Below are positions 45,761 to 59,341 of a stretch of DNA of 64,000 nucleotides, piece by piece. Each line of letters starts with the position of its first letter. Positions within the stretch are counted from its first letter, which is position 1. The notes beneath the pieces are model-generated. The model was not told the DNA's origin. It did no database searches and was given only the letters and a program-made list of their open reading frames with translations. The stretch lies in NCBI GenBank assembly GCA_009763385.1, contig CM019831.1, forward strand, positions 85,781,845-85,845,844, written 5' to 3'. This stretch comes from Coix lacryma-jobi var. lacryma-jobi (taxonomy: Eukaryota; Streptophyta; Magnoliopsida; Poales; Poaceae). The position numbers and the translations under genes were made by a program.

Positions 45761-48400
45761 CGAAAAACTCGCAGTTCAATTTTTTGCAACGGACGCACCC
45801 AATCATCTCAGTTTGACTTAAAACTCATATTTGGTGGGTTATTGCACTTTTGTTTCCGACGAAATGGTACTGCAAAACTCACGCGAGATGGCCATTTTTC
45901 CCACTGATGCACCGAAAAACTCGCAGTTGAACTTTTCGCAACGGACTCACCCAATCATCTTCGTTTGACCCAAAATTCATGTTTGGTGGGTTTTTGGCAC
46001 TTCCATTTCTGATGGAACGGTGCTGCAAAAGTCGCTCAGGAGGACCATTTTTCGCACTGATGCACCGAAAAAATCGCAGTTGAACTTTTCACAACGGACG
46101 CACCCAATCATCTTCGTTTGACCCAAAACTCATGTTTGGTGGGTTTTTGGCACTGTCATTTCTGAAGGAACGGTGCCGCAAAAGTCGCACAAGTGGGCTG
46201 TTTTTCCCACTGATGCACTGAAAAACTCGCAGTTCAATTTTTCGCAACGGACGCATCCAATCATCTCAGTTTGACCCAAAACTAATGTTTGGTGGGTTAT
46301 TGGCACTTTTGTTACCGACGAAATGGTACTGCAAAACTCACGCGAGATGGCCATTTTTCCCACTGATGCACCGAAAAACTCGCAGTTGAACTTTTCGCAA
46401 CGGACGCACCCAATCATCTTCGTTTGACCCAAAATTCATGTTTGGTGGGTTTTTGGCACTTCCATTTCTGATGGAACGGTGCCCCAAAAGTCGCTCAGGA
46501 GGACCGTTTTTCGCACTGATGCACCGAAAAAATCGCAGTTGAACTTTTCACAACGGACGCACCCAATCATCTTCGTTTGACCCAAAACTCATGTTTGGTG
46601 GGTTTTTGGCACTGTCATTTCTGAAGGAACGGTGCCGCAAAAGTCGCACAAGAGGGCTGTTTTTCCCACTGATGCACCGAAAAACTCGTAGTTGAATTTT
46701 TCGCAACCGACGCACCCAATCATCTCCGTTTGACCCAAAACCCATGTTCGGTGTGTTTTTGGCACTTTCATTTTCCTCGGAATGGTGCCACAAAACTCAT
46801 GCGAGAGGGCCATTTTTCCCACTGATGCACCGAAAACACGTAGTTGAATTTTTCGCAACTGACGCACCCAAACATCTCAGTTTGACAAAAAAACTCATGT
46901 TTGGTGGGTTTTTGGCACTTTCATTTCTGACGGAACGGTGCCGCAAAACTCGCGCGAGAGGGCCATTTTTCCCACTCATGCACCAAAAAACTCACGGTTG
47001 AATTTTTCGCAACGGACGCACCTAATCATTTCAGTTTGACCCAAAACTTAGTTTGGTGGGTTATTGGCACTTTTGTTACCGAGGAAACGGTGCCGCAAAA
47101 CTCACGCGAGATGGCCGTTTTCCCACTGATGCACAGAAAAACTCGCTGTTGATCTTTTCGCAACCGACGCACCCAATCATCTCCGTTTGACCCAAAACTC
47201 ATGTTTGGTGGGTTTTTGGAACTTTCATTTCCCTCAGAACGGTGCCACAAAACTCACGTGAGAGGGCCATTTTTCCCACTGACGCACCGAAAAACTGGCA
47301 GTTCAATTTTTTGCAACGGAGGCACCCAAACATCTCTGTTTTGACCCAAAACTCATGTTTGGTGTGTTTTTGGCACTTTTATTCCCATCGGAACGGTGCC
47401 GCAAAACTCGCGTCGGTGGGCCGTTTTTCCCACTGATGCACTGAAAAACTCGCAGTTCAATTTTTCGCAACGGACAAACCCAATCATCTCAGTTTGACCC
47501 AAAAATCATGTTTGGTGGGTTTTTGGCACTTTTGTTACCGACGAAACGGTGCCGCAAAACTCACGCGAGAGGGCCGTTTTCCCACTGATGCACCAAAAAA
47601 CTCGTGGTTGAGCTTTTCGCAACCGACGCAGCCAATCATCTCCGTTTGACCCAAAACTCATGTTTGGTGGGTTTTTGGCGCTTTCATTTCCCTCGAAACG
47701 GTGCCGCAAAACTCACGCGAGAGGGCCATTTTTCCCACTGATGCACCAAAAAAATCGCGGTTGGACTTTTCGCAACGGACGCACCCAATCATCTCCGTTT
47801 GACCCAAACTCATGTTTGTTTGGTTTTTGGCACTTTTATTTCCATCGGAACGGGGCCGCAAAACTCGCGCCGGTGGGCCGTTTTTCCCACTGATGCACCG
47901 AAAAACTCGCAGTTCAATTTTTTGCAACGGACGCACCCAATCATCTCAGTTTGACTTAAAACTCATATTTGGTGGGTTATTGCACTTTTGTTTTCGACGA
48001 AATGGTACTGCAAAACTCACACGAGATGGCCGTTTTTCCCACTGATGCACCGAAAAACTCGCAGTTAAACTTTTCGCAACAGACGCACCCAATCATCTTA
48101 GTTTGACCCAAAATTCATGTTTGGTGGGTTTTTGGCACTTCCATTTCTGATGGAACGGTGCCGCAAAAGTCGCTCGGGAGGACCGTTTTTCCCACTGATG
48201 CACCGAAAAATTCGCAGTTGAACTTTTCACAACGGACGCACCCAATCATCTTTGTTTGACCCAAAACTCAAGTTTGGTGGGTTTTTGGAACTGCCATTTC
48301 AGAAGGAACGGTGCCGCAAAAGTCGCACAAGAGGGCTGTTTTTCCCACTGATGCACCGAAAAACTCACGGTTGATTTTTTTGCAACGGACGCACCCAATC

Positions 48401-48415
48401 ATCTCGGTGGGTTAT
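48401..48415 (+). repeat. Shortened monomer lacking the conserved block (copy 2)
   Basis: ATCATCTCGGTGGGTTATTG joins directly, omitting about 23 bp that include TTTGACCCAAAACTCATG. The monomers after it (CCTAGTGATGCACCG, CAACAGACGCACCC, AATCACCTCCG) are the same series as after the copies at 12451, 51896 and 53858. Confidence 0.85.
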
Positions 48416-51400
48416 TGCACTTTTGTTTCCGACGAAACGGTGCTGCAAAACTCACGCGAGATGGCCGTTTTTCCTAGTGATGCACCGAAAAAATCACGGT
48501 TGAACTTTTCGCAACAGACGCACCCAATCACCTCCGTTTGACCCAAAACTCATGTTTGGTGGGTTCTTCGCACTTCCATTTCTGATGGAACGGTGCCACA
48601 AAAGACGCGCGAGAGGGCTGTTTTTCCCACTGATGCACCGAAAAACTCGCGGTTGAATTTTTCACAACGGACGCACGCAATCATCTCCGTTTGACCCAAA
48701 ACTCATGTTTGGTGTGTTTTTGGCACTTTTATTTCCATCGGAACGGTGCCGCAAAATTCGCATCGGTGGGCCGTTTTTCCCACTGACGCACCGAAAAACT
48801 GGCAGTTCAATTTTTTGCAACGGAGGCACCCAAACATCTCTGTTTAACCCGAAACTCATGTTTGATGGGTTTTTGGCACTTTCATTTCCAACGGAACAGG
48901 GCCGCAAAACTCACGCGAGAGGGCCATTTTTTGGTACTGATGCACCAAAAAACTCACCGTTGAATTTTTCACAATGGACGCACCCAATCATCTCAGTTTG
49001 ACCCAAAACTCATGTTTGGTGGGTTTTTGACACTTTCACTTCTGACGGAACGGTGCCACAAAACTCGCGCGAGAGAGCCGTTTTTCCCACTGATGCACCG
49101 AAAAACTCACAGTTGAATTTTTAGCAACAGACGCACCCAATCATCTCCGTTTGACCAAAAACTCATGTTTGGTGTGTTTTTGGCACTTTTATTTCCATCG
49201 GAACGGTGCCACAAATCTCGCGTCGGTGGGCCGCTTTTCCCACTGATGCAACGAAAAACTCTCAGTTCAATTTTTCGCAACGGACGCACCCAATCATCTC
49301 AGTTTGACCCGAAACTCATGTTTGGTGGGTTATTGGCACTTTTATTTCCGACGAAACAGTGCCGCAAACTCACGCGAGATTGCTGTTTTTCCCACTGATG
49401 CACAAAAAACTCGCGGTTGAACTTTTCGCAACGGACGCACCCAATCATCTCCGTTTAACCCAAAACTCATGTTTGGTAGGTTTTTAGCACTTTCATTTCT
49501 GACGAAACGGTGCTGCAAAACTCACGCGAGATGGCCGTTCTTCCCACAGATGCATCGAAAAAATCGCGGTTGGACTTTTCACAACGGACGCACCCAATCA
49601 TCTCCGTTTGACACAAAACTCATGTTTGGTGGGATTTTTGCACTCCCATTTTCAATGGAACAGTTCCACAAAAGTCGCACGAGAGGGCCGTTTTTCCCAC
49701 TGATGCACCGAAAAACTCACGGTTGAATTTTTCGCAACCGACGCACCCAATCATCTTCGTTTGACCCAAAACTCATGTTTGGTGTGTTTTTGGCACTTTC
49801 ATTTCCCTCGAAACGGTGCCGCAAAACTCACGCGAGAGGGCCATTTTTCCCACTGATGCACCGAAAAAATCGCGGTTGGACTTTTCGCAACGGACGCACC
49901 CAATCATCTTCGTTTGACCCAAACTCATGTTTGTTTGGTTTTTGGCACTTTTATTTCCATCGGAACGGGGCCGCAAAACTCGCGTCGGTGGGCCGTTTTT
50001 CCCACTGATGCACGGAAAAACTCGTAGTTCAATTTTTTGCAACGGACGCACCCAATCATCTCAGTTTGACCCAAAACTCATGTTTGGTGGGTTATTGGCA
50101 CTTTTGTTACTAACGAAACGGTGCCGCAGAACTCACGCGAGATGGCCGTTTTCCCACTGATGCACCAAAAAAATCGTGGTTGAACTTTTCGCAACTGACA
50201 CACCCAATCATCTCCGTTTGACCCAAAACTCATGTTTGGTGGGTTTTTGGCACTTTCATTTCCCTCGGAACGGTGCCGCAAAACTCACGCGAGAGGGCTA
50301 TTTTTTCCCACTGATGCACCGAAAAACTCATAGTTGAATTTTTCGCAACGGACACACCCAATCATTTCCGTTTGACCCAAACTCATATTTGGTTGGTTTT
50401 TGGCACTTTTATTTCCGTCAGAACAGTGCCGCAAAACTCACGCCGGTGGGCCGTTTTTTCCACTGATGTACCGAAAAACTCGCAGTTCATTTTTTTGCAA
50501 CGGACGCACCCAATCATCTCAGTTTGACCCAAAATTCATTTTTGGTGGGTTTTTGGCACTTCCATTTCCGATGGAACGGTGCCGCAAAAGTCGCGCGAGG
50601 GGGCCATTTTTCCCACTGATGCACCAAAAACTCGCGGTTGAATTTTTCACAACGGACGCACCCAATCATCTCCGTTTCACCCAAAACTCATGTTTGGTGG
50701 GATTTTGGCACTTCCATTTTCAATGGAACGGTTCCACAAAAGTCACACGAGAGGGCCGTTTTTCCCACTAATGCACCGAAAAACTGATGGTTGAATTTTT
50801 CACAACGGACGCACCCAATCATCTTCGTTTGACCCAAACTCATATTTGGTTGGTTTTTGGCACTTTTATTTCCGTCGGAACAGTGCCGCAAAACTCACGC
50901 CGGTGGGCCGTTTTTCCCACTGATGCACCGAAAAACTCGCAGTTCATTTTTTTGCAACAGACGCACCCAATCATCTCAGTTTGACCCAAAACTCATGTTT
51001 GGTGGGTTATTGCACTTTTGTTTCCGACGAAACGGTGCTGCAAAACTCACGCAAGATGGCCGTTTTTCCCACTGATGCACTGAAAAAATCGCAGTTGAAC
51101 TTTTCGCAACGGACACACCCAATCATCTCCGTTTGACGCAAAATTCAAGTGTGGTGGGTTTTTAGCACTTCCATTTCCGATGGGAACGGTTGCAGCAAAA
51201 TTCGCGCGAGAGGGCCCTTTTCCCACTGATGCACCAAAAAACTCCACGGTTGAATTTTTCAAAACGGGACGCACCCAATCATCTCCGTTTGATCCAAAAC
51301 TCATGTTTGTGTGTTTTTGGCACTTTTATTTCCGTCGGAACGGGGCCGCAAAACTCGCGCCGGTGGGCCGTTTTTTCCACTAATGGACCGAAAACTCACA

Positions 51401-51890
51401 GTTTAATTTTTGGCAATGGACGCACCCAATCATCTCAGTTTGACTTAAAACTCATGTTTGGTGGGTTATTGCACTTTTGTTTCCGACGAAATGGTACTGC
51501 AAAACTCACGCGAGATGGCCGTTTTTCCCACTGATGCACCGAAAAACTCGCAGTTGAACTTTTCGCAACGGACGCACCCAATCATCTTCGTTTGACCCAA
51601 AATTCATGTTTGGTGGGTTTTGGCACTTCCATTTCTTATGGATTGGTGCCGCAAAAATCGCTCGGGAGGACCGTTTTTCCCACTGATGCACCGAAAAACT
51701 CGCAGTTGAACTTTTCGCAACGGACGCACCCAATCATCTTCGTTTGACCCAAAACTCATGTTTGATGGGTTTTTGGCCCAGCCATTTCTGAAGGAACGGG
51801 GCCGCAAAAGTCGCACAAGAGGGCTGTTTTTCCCATTGATGCACCGAAAAACTCACGGTTGAATTTTTTTGCATCGGACGCACCAAATCA

Positions 51891-51905
51891 TCTCGGTTGG
51901 CTATA
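51891..51905 (+). repeat. Shortened monomer lacking the conserved block (copy 3)
   Basis: TCTCGGTTGGCTATAGC, the same form as the copy at 12451 including the CTATAG variant, with the same following monomers. Confidence 0.85.
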
Positions 51906-53850
51906 GCACTTTTGTTTTCAACGAAACGGTGCTGCAAAACTCACGCGAGATGGCCGTTTTTTCCAGTGATGCACCGAAAAAATCACGGTTGAACTTTTCG
52001 CAACAGACGCACCCAATCACCTCCGTTTGACCCAAAACTCATGTTTGGTGGGTTTTTGGCACTTCCATTTCCGATGGAACGGTGCCACAAAAGATGCACG
52101 AGAGGGCTGTTTTTCCCACTGATGCACCGAAAAACTCGCGGTTGAATTTTTCACAACGGACACACGTAATCATCTCCGTTTGACCCAAAACTCATGTTTG
52201 GTGTGTTTTTGGAACTTTTATTTCCATCAGAACGGTGCGGCAAAACTCGCATCGGTGGGCCGTTTTTCCCACTGATGCACCGAAAAACTGGCAGTTCAAT
52301 TTTTTGCAACGGAGGCACCCAAACATCTCTGTTTAACCGAAACTCATGTTTGATGGGTTTTTGGCACATTCAATTCCAACGGAACAGGGCCGCGAAACTC
52401 ACGCGAGAGGGCCATTTTTTTGGTACTGATGCACCGAAAAACTCGCCGTTGAATTTTTCACAATGGACGCACCCAATCATCTCAGTTTGACCCCAAACTC
52501 ATGTTTGGTGGATTTTTGGCACTTTCATTTCTGACGGAACGGTGCCACAAAACTTGCGCCAGAGGGCCGTTTTTCCCACTGATGCACTGAAAAACTCACA
52601 GTTAAATTTTTAGCAACAGACGCACCCAATCATCTCTGTTTGACCAAAAACTCATGTTTGGTGTGTTTTTGGCATTTTTATTTCCATCGGAACGGTGCAG
52701 CAAAACTCGCGTCGGTGGGCCACTTTTCCCACTAAAGCAACGAAAAACTCGCAGTTCAATTTTTCTCAACGGACGCACCCAATCATCTCAGTTTGACCCG
52801 AAACTCATATTTGGTTGGTTATTAGCACTTTTATTTCCGACGAAACGGTGCCGCAAGACTCACGCGAGATGGCCGTGTTTCCCACTGATGCACAAAAAAC
52901 TCGCGGTTGAACTTTTCGCAACGGACACACCCATTCATATCCGTTTAACCCAAAACTCATGTTTGGGGGGTTTTTGGCACTTTCATTTCCGACGAAACGG
53001 TGCTGCAAAACTCACGCGAGATGGTCGTTCTTCCCACAGATGCACCAAAAAAATCGCGGTTGGACTTTTTGCAACGGACGCACCCAATTATCTCCGTTTG
53101 ACCCAAAATTTATGTTTGGTGGGTTTTTGGCACTTCCATTTCCGATGGAACGGTGCCGCAAAAGTCGCGCGAGAGGGCCGTTTTCCCCACTGATGCACCG
53201 AAAAACTCGCGGTTGAATTTTTCACAACGGACGCACCCAATCATCTCCGTTTGACCCAAAACTCATGTTTGGTGTGTTTTTGGCACTTTTATTTCCGTCG
53301 GAACGGGGCCGCAAAACTCGTGCCGGTGGGCCATTTTCCCACTAATGCACCGAGAAACTCGCAGTTTAATTTTTTGCAACGGACGCACCCAATCATCTCA
53401 GTTTGACTTAAAACTCATGTTTGGTGGGTTATTGCACTTTTGTTTCCAACGAAATGGTACTGCAAAACTCGCGCGAGATGGCCGTCTTTCCCACTGATAC
53501 ACCGAAAAACTCGCAGTTGAACTTTTCGCAACGGACGCACCCAATCATCTTCGTTTGACCCAAAATTCATGTTTGGTGGGTTTTTGGCACTTCCATTTCT
53601 GATGGAATGGTGCCGCAAAAATCGCTCGGGAGGACCGTTTTTCCAACTGATGCACCAAAAAACTCGCAGTTGAACTTTTCGCAACGGACGCACCCAATCA
53701 TCTTCGTTTGACCCAAAACTCATGTTTGATGGGTTTTTGGCACTACCATTCCTGAAGGAATGGTGCCGCAAAAGTTGCACAAGAGGACTGTTTTTCCCAC
53801 TGATGCACCAAAAAACTGACGGTTGAATTTTTTGCAATGGACACACCCAA

Positions 53851-53866
53851 TCATCTCGGTGGGTTA
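53851..53866 (+). repeat. Shortened monomer lacking the conserved block (copy 4)
   Basis: TCATCTCGGTGGGTTATAGC. It lies about 1.96 kb (13 monomers) after copy 3, with the same surrounding monomers. Confidence 0.85.
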
Positions 53867-55006
53867 TAGCACTTTTGTTTCCGATGAAACGGTGCTGCAA
53901 AACTCACGCGAGATGGCCGTTTTTCCCAGAGATGCACCGAAAAAATCACGGTTGAACTTTTCGCAACAGACGCACCCAATCACCTCCGTTTGGCCCAAAA
54001 CTCATGTTTGGTGGGTTTTTGGCACTTCCATTTCCGATGGAACGATGCCACAAAAGACGCGCGAGAGGGCTGTTTTTCCCACTGATGCACCGAAAAACTC
54101 GCGGTTGAATTTTTCACAACGGACGCACGCAATCATCTCCGTTTGACCCAAAACTCATGTTTGGTGTGTTTTTGGCACTTTTATTTCCATCGGAATGGTG
54201 CCGCAAAACTTGCATCGGTGGGCCGTTTTTTCCACTGATGCACCAAAAAACTGGCAGTTTTTTTTTTGCAACGGATGCACCCAAACATCTCTGTTTAACC
54301 CGAAACTCATGTTTGATGGATTTTTGGCACTTTCAATTCCAACGGAACAGGGCCGCAAAACTCATGCGAGAGGGCCATTTTTTTTGTACTGATGCACCGA
54401 AAAACTCGCCGTTGAATTTTTCACAATGGACGCACCCAATCATCTCAGTTTGACCCAAAACTCATGTTTGGTGGGTTTTTGGCACTTTCATTTCTGACGG
54501 AACGGTGCCACAAAACTCGCGCGAGAGGGTCGTTTTTCCCACTGATGCACCGAAAAACTCACAGTTGAATTTTTAGCAACAGACGCACCCAATTATCTCG
54601 GTTTGACCAAAAACACATGTTTGGTGTGTTTTTGGCACTTTTATTTCCATCGGAACGGTGCCGCAAAACTTGTGTCGTTGGGCCGCTTTTCCCACAGATG
54701 CACCGAAAAACTCGCAGTTCAATTTTTCGCAACGGACGCACCCAATCATCTCAGTTTGACCCGAAACTCATGTTTGGTGGGTTATTGCACTTTTCTTACC
54801 ACGAAACGGTGCCGCAAAACTCACGCGAGATGGCCGTTTTTCCCACTAATGCACAAAAAACTCGCGGTTGAACTTTTCGCAACGAACGCACCCAATCATC
54901 TCCGTTTAACCCAAAACTCATGTTTGGTGGGTTTTTGGCACTTTCATTTCTGACGAAACGGTGGTGCAAAACTCACGCGAGATGGCCGTTCTTCCCACAG
55001 ATGCAC

Positions 55007-57110
55007 CGAAAAAATCGCGGTTGGACTTTTCGCAACGGACGCACCCAATCATCTCCGTTTGACCCAAAACTCATGTTTGGTGGGATTTTGGCACTTCCAT
55101 TTTCAAAGGAACGGTTCACAAAAAGTCGCACGAGAGGGCCGTTTTCCCACTCATGCACCGAAAAACTCACGGTTCAGTTTTTCGCAACGGACGCACCCAA
55201 TCATCTTCGTTTGACCAAAAAACATGTTTGGCGTGTTTTTGGCACTTTTATTTCCATCGGAACGGTGCCGCAAAACTCGCGTCGGTGGGCCGTTTTTCCC
55301 ACTGATGCACTGAAAAACTCGTAGTCCAATTTTTCGCAACGGACGCACCCAATCATCTCAGTTTTACCCAAAACCCATGTTTGGTGGGTTATTGGCACTT
55401 TTGTTAGTGACGAAACGGTGCCGCAAAACTCACGCGAGTTGGCCGTTTTCCCACTGATGCACCGAAAAACTCGCAGTTCAATTTTTCACAACGGACACAT
55501 CCAATCATCTCAGTTTGACCAAAAACGTATGTTTGGTGGGTCTTTGACACTTTCATTTCTGTCGGAACGGTGCAGCAAAACTCACGCGAGAGGGCCGTTT
55601 TTCCCACTGATGCATCGAAAAACTCGTAGTTGAATTTTTCGCAACTGACGCACCCAAACATCTTGGTTTGACCCAAACTTATATTTGGTTGGTTTTTGGC
55701 ACTTTTATTTCCGTCGGAACAGTGCCGCAAAACTCACGCCGGTGAGCCGTTTTTCCCACTAATGCACCGAAAAACTCGCAGTTTATTTTTTTGCAACGGA
55801 CGCACCCAATCATCTCAGTTTGACCCAAATCTCATGCTTGGTGGGTTATTGCACTTTTGTTTCTGACGAAACGGTGCTGCAAAACTCACGCGAGATGGCC
55901 ATCCTTCCCACAGATGCACCGAAAAAAATCCGGTTGGAGTTTTCGCAACGGACACACCCAATCATCTTCGTTTGACCCAAAACTTATGTTTGGTGGGTTT
56001 TTGGCACTTCCATTTCCGATGGAATGGAACCGCAAAAGTCACGCGAGACGGCCATTTTTCCCACTGATGCACCGAAAAACTCGCATTTCAATTTTTCGCT
56101 ACGGACGCATCCAATCATCTCAGTTTGCCCAAAAACTCATGTTTGGTGGGTTATTGGCACTTTTGTTACCGACGAAACAGTGCCGCAAAACTCACGCGAG
56201 ATGGCCGTTTTTCCACTGATGCACTGAAAAACTCGGGGTTGAACTTTTCGCAACCGACGCACCTAATCATCTCCGTTTGACCCAAAACTGATGTTGGTGG
56301 GTTTTTGGCACTTTCATTTCTATCGGAACGGTGCCGCAGAACTCACGCGAGTGGGCCGTTTTTTCCACTGATGCACCGAAAAACTCATAGTTGAATTTTT
56401 CGCAACTGACGCACCCAAACATCTCAGTTTGACACAAAACTCATGTTTGGTGGAATTTTAGCACATTCAATTCCGACGTTATGGTTTCACAAAACTCGCG
56501 CGGAAGGGCCCCGTCTTTCCCACTGATGCGGCAAAAAACATGTAGTTGAATTTTTCGCAACGGGCGCACCCAAATATATCTGTTCGACCAAAAACTCGTG
56601 TTTGGTGGGTTTTTGGCACTTTCATTTCCAACAGAACAGGGCCTCAAAACTCACGCGATAGGGCCATTTTTTGTACTGATGCATCGAAAAACTCGTAGTT
56701 GAAGTTTTCACAACAGACGCACCCAATCATCTCAGTTTGACCCAAAACTCATGTTTGGTGGGGTTTTGGCACTTTCATTTCTGACGGAACGGTGCGGCAA
56801 AACTCGCGTGAGAGGGCCGTTTTTCCCACTGATGCACCAAAAAATTCGCGGTTGAATTTTTGCAACGGACGCACCCAATCATCTCAGTTGGACCCAAAAC
56901 TCATGTTTGGTGGGTTATTGGCACTTTTGTTTCCGACGAAACGGTGCCGCAAAACTCACGCGAGATGGCCGTTTTTCCCACTGATGCACAAAAAAACTCA
57001 CGATTGAACTTTTCGCAACGGACGCACCCAATCATCTCCGTTTGCCCCAAAACTCATGTTTGGTGGGTTTTTTCACATTCATTTCTTATGGAACGGTGCT
57101 GCAAAAGTCG
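55007..57110 (+). repeat. Satellite segment repeated after the inversion, copy 1
   Basis: Beginning CCGAAAAAATCGCGGTTGG and containing CATTTTCAAAGGAACGG near 55100, this run of monomers recurs from 59342 at an offset of about 4335 bp. It also resembles the 18-monomer HOR of the left array (markers GACGTTATGG and GGCCCCGTCTTTCCC near 56475-56515). Confidence 0.75.
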
Positions 57111-57214
57111 CGCGAGAGGGCCGTTTTTCCCACTGATGCAGCGAAAAACTCGCGGTTGAACTTTTCGCAACGGACGCACCCAATCATCTCCGTTTAACCC
57201 AAAACTCATGTTCG

Positions 57215-59341
57215 GGTCAAACTGAGATGATTGGGTGCGTCCGTTGCGAAAAATTGAACTGCGAGTTTTTCGGTGCATCAGTGGGAAAAGCGGCCCACCG
57301 ACGCGAGTTTTGCGGCACCGTTTCGATGGAAATAAAAGTGCCAAAAACACACCAAACATGTGTTTTTGGTCAAACGGAGATGATTCGGTGCGTCTGTTGC
57401 TAAAAATTCAACTGTGAGTTTTTTGGTGCATCAGTGGGAAAAACGGCCCTCTCGTGCGAGTTTTGTGGCACCGTTCCGTCAGAAATGAAAGCGCCAAAAA
57501 CCCACCAAACATGAGTTTTGGGTCAAACTGAGATGATTGGGTGCGTCCATTGTGAAAAATTCAACGGCGAGTTTTTTGGGGCATCAGTACCAAAAAATGG
57601 CCCTCTCGCGTGAGTTTTGCGGCCCTGTTCCGTTGGAATTGAAAGTGCCAAAAACCCATCAAACATGAGTTTCCGGTTAAACAGAGATGTTTGGGTGCCT
57701 CCGTTGCAGAAAATTGAACTGCCAGTTTTTCGGTGCATCAGTGGGAAAAACGGCCCACCGATGCGAGTTTTGCGGCACCGTTCTGATGGAAAAAAAGTGC
57801 CAAAAACACAGCAAACATGAGTTTTGGGTCAAACGGAGATGATTGCGTGCGTCCGTTGTGAAAAATTCAACCGTGAGTTTTTCGGTGCATCAGTGGGGAA
57901 AACAGCCCTCTCGCGCGTCTTTTGTGGCACCGTTCCATCGGAAATGGAAGTGCCAAAAACCCACCAAACATGAGTTTTGGGTCAAACGGAGGTGATTGGG
58001 TGCGTCAGTTGCGAAAAGTTCTACCGTGATTTTTTCGGTGCATCACTGGGAAAAACCGCCATCTCGCGTGAGTTTTGGAGCACCATTTCATCGCAAACAA
58101 AAGTGCTATAACCTACCGAGATGATTGGGTGCGTCCGTTGCAAAAAATTCAACCGTGAGTTTTTCGGTGCATCAGTGGGAAAAACAGCCCTCTTGTGCGA
58201 CTTTTGCGGCACTGTTCCTTCAGAAATGGCAGTGCCAAAAACCCATCAAACATGAGTTTTGGGTCAAATGATGATGATTGGGTGCGTCCGTTGCGAAAAG
58301 TTGAACTGCGAGTTTTTCGGTGCATCAGTGGGAAAAACGGTCCTCCCGAGCGATTTTTGCGGCACCATTCCATCAGAAATGGAAGTGCCAAAAACCCACC
58401 AAACATGAATTTTGGGTCAACGAAGATGATTGGGTGCTTCCGCTGCGAAAAGTTCAACTGCGAGTTTTTCGGTGCATCAGTGGGAAAAACGGCCATCTCG
58501 CGTGAGTTTTGCAGTACCATTTTGTCGGAAACAAAAGTGCAATAACCCACCAAACATGAGTTTTATGTCAAACTGAGATGATTGGGTGCATCCGTTGCAA
58601 AAAATTAAACTGCGAGTTTTTCGGTGCATTAGTGGGAAAAACGGCCCAACGGCGCGAGTTTTGCGGCCCCGTTCCGACGGAAATAAAAGTGCCCAATACA
58701 CACCAAACATGAGTTTAGGGTCAAACGGAGATGATTGGGTGCGTCCGTTGTGAAAAATTCAACCGCGAGTTTTTCGGTGCATCAGTGGGGAAAACGGCCC
58801 TCTCGCGCGACTTTTGCGGCACCGTTCCATCAGAAATGGAAGTGCCAAAAACCCACCAAACATGAATTTTGCGTCAAACGGAGATGATTGGGTGTGTTCG
58901 TTGCGAAAAGTTCAACCGCGATTTTTTCAGTGCATCAGTGGAAAAAACGACCATCTCGCGTGAGTTTTGCAGCACCGTTTCGTCGGAAACAAAAGTGCAA
59001 TAACCCACCAAACATGAGTTCTGGGTCAAACTGAGATGATTGGGTGCGTCCGTTGCAAGAAAATGAACTGCGAGTTTTTCGGTGCATCAGTGGGAAAAAC
59101 GGCCATCTCGCGTGAGTTTTGCAGTACCATTTCGTCGGAAACAAAAGTGCAATAACCCACCAAATATGAGTTTTAAGTCAAACTGAGATGATTGGGTGCA
59201 TCCGTTGCAAAAAATTGAACTGCGAGTTTTTCGGTGCATCAGTGGGAAAAACGTCCCACCGGCGCGAGTTTTGCGGCCCCGTTCCGATGGAAATAAAAGT
59301 GCCAAAAACCAAAGAAACATGAGTTTGGGTCAAACGGAGAT
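57215..59341 (-). repeat. Inverted satellite block (~2.13 kb, about 14 monomers)
   Basis: At about 57214 the array flips. CCAAAACTCATGTT is followed by CGGGTCAAACTGAGATGATT, which is the opposite strand of the monomer. Opposite-strand monomers continue to about 59341, where GGGTCAAACGGAGATG is followed by CCGAAAAAATCGCGGTTGG in the original direction. Read on the minus strand the block follows the monomer order of about 52.7-54.8 kb, including an inverted copy of the shortened monomer near 58111-58120. It is the only orientation change in the window. Confidence 0.93.

Larger units (their letters stand above)
42663..57214 (+). repeat. Right centromere-type satellite array, same orientation as the left one
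   Basis: About 95 monomers of the same family. Recognisable local amplifications are 43803-44540 with 45022-45760 (offset about 1219 bp, 8 monomers), 46010-46190 with 46470-46640 (offset about 460 bp, 3 monomers), and a monomer series near 43084 that recurs near 46744 (offset 3660 bp, 24 monomers) and also near 27709 and 62769. No gene or other mobile element is visible. Confidence 0.92.
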
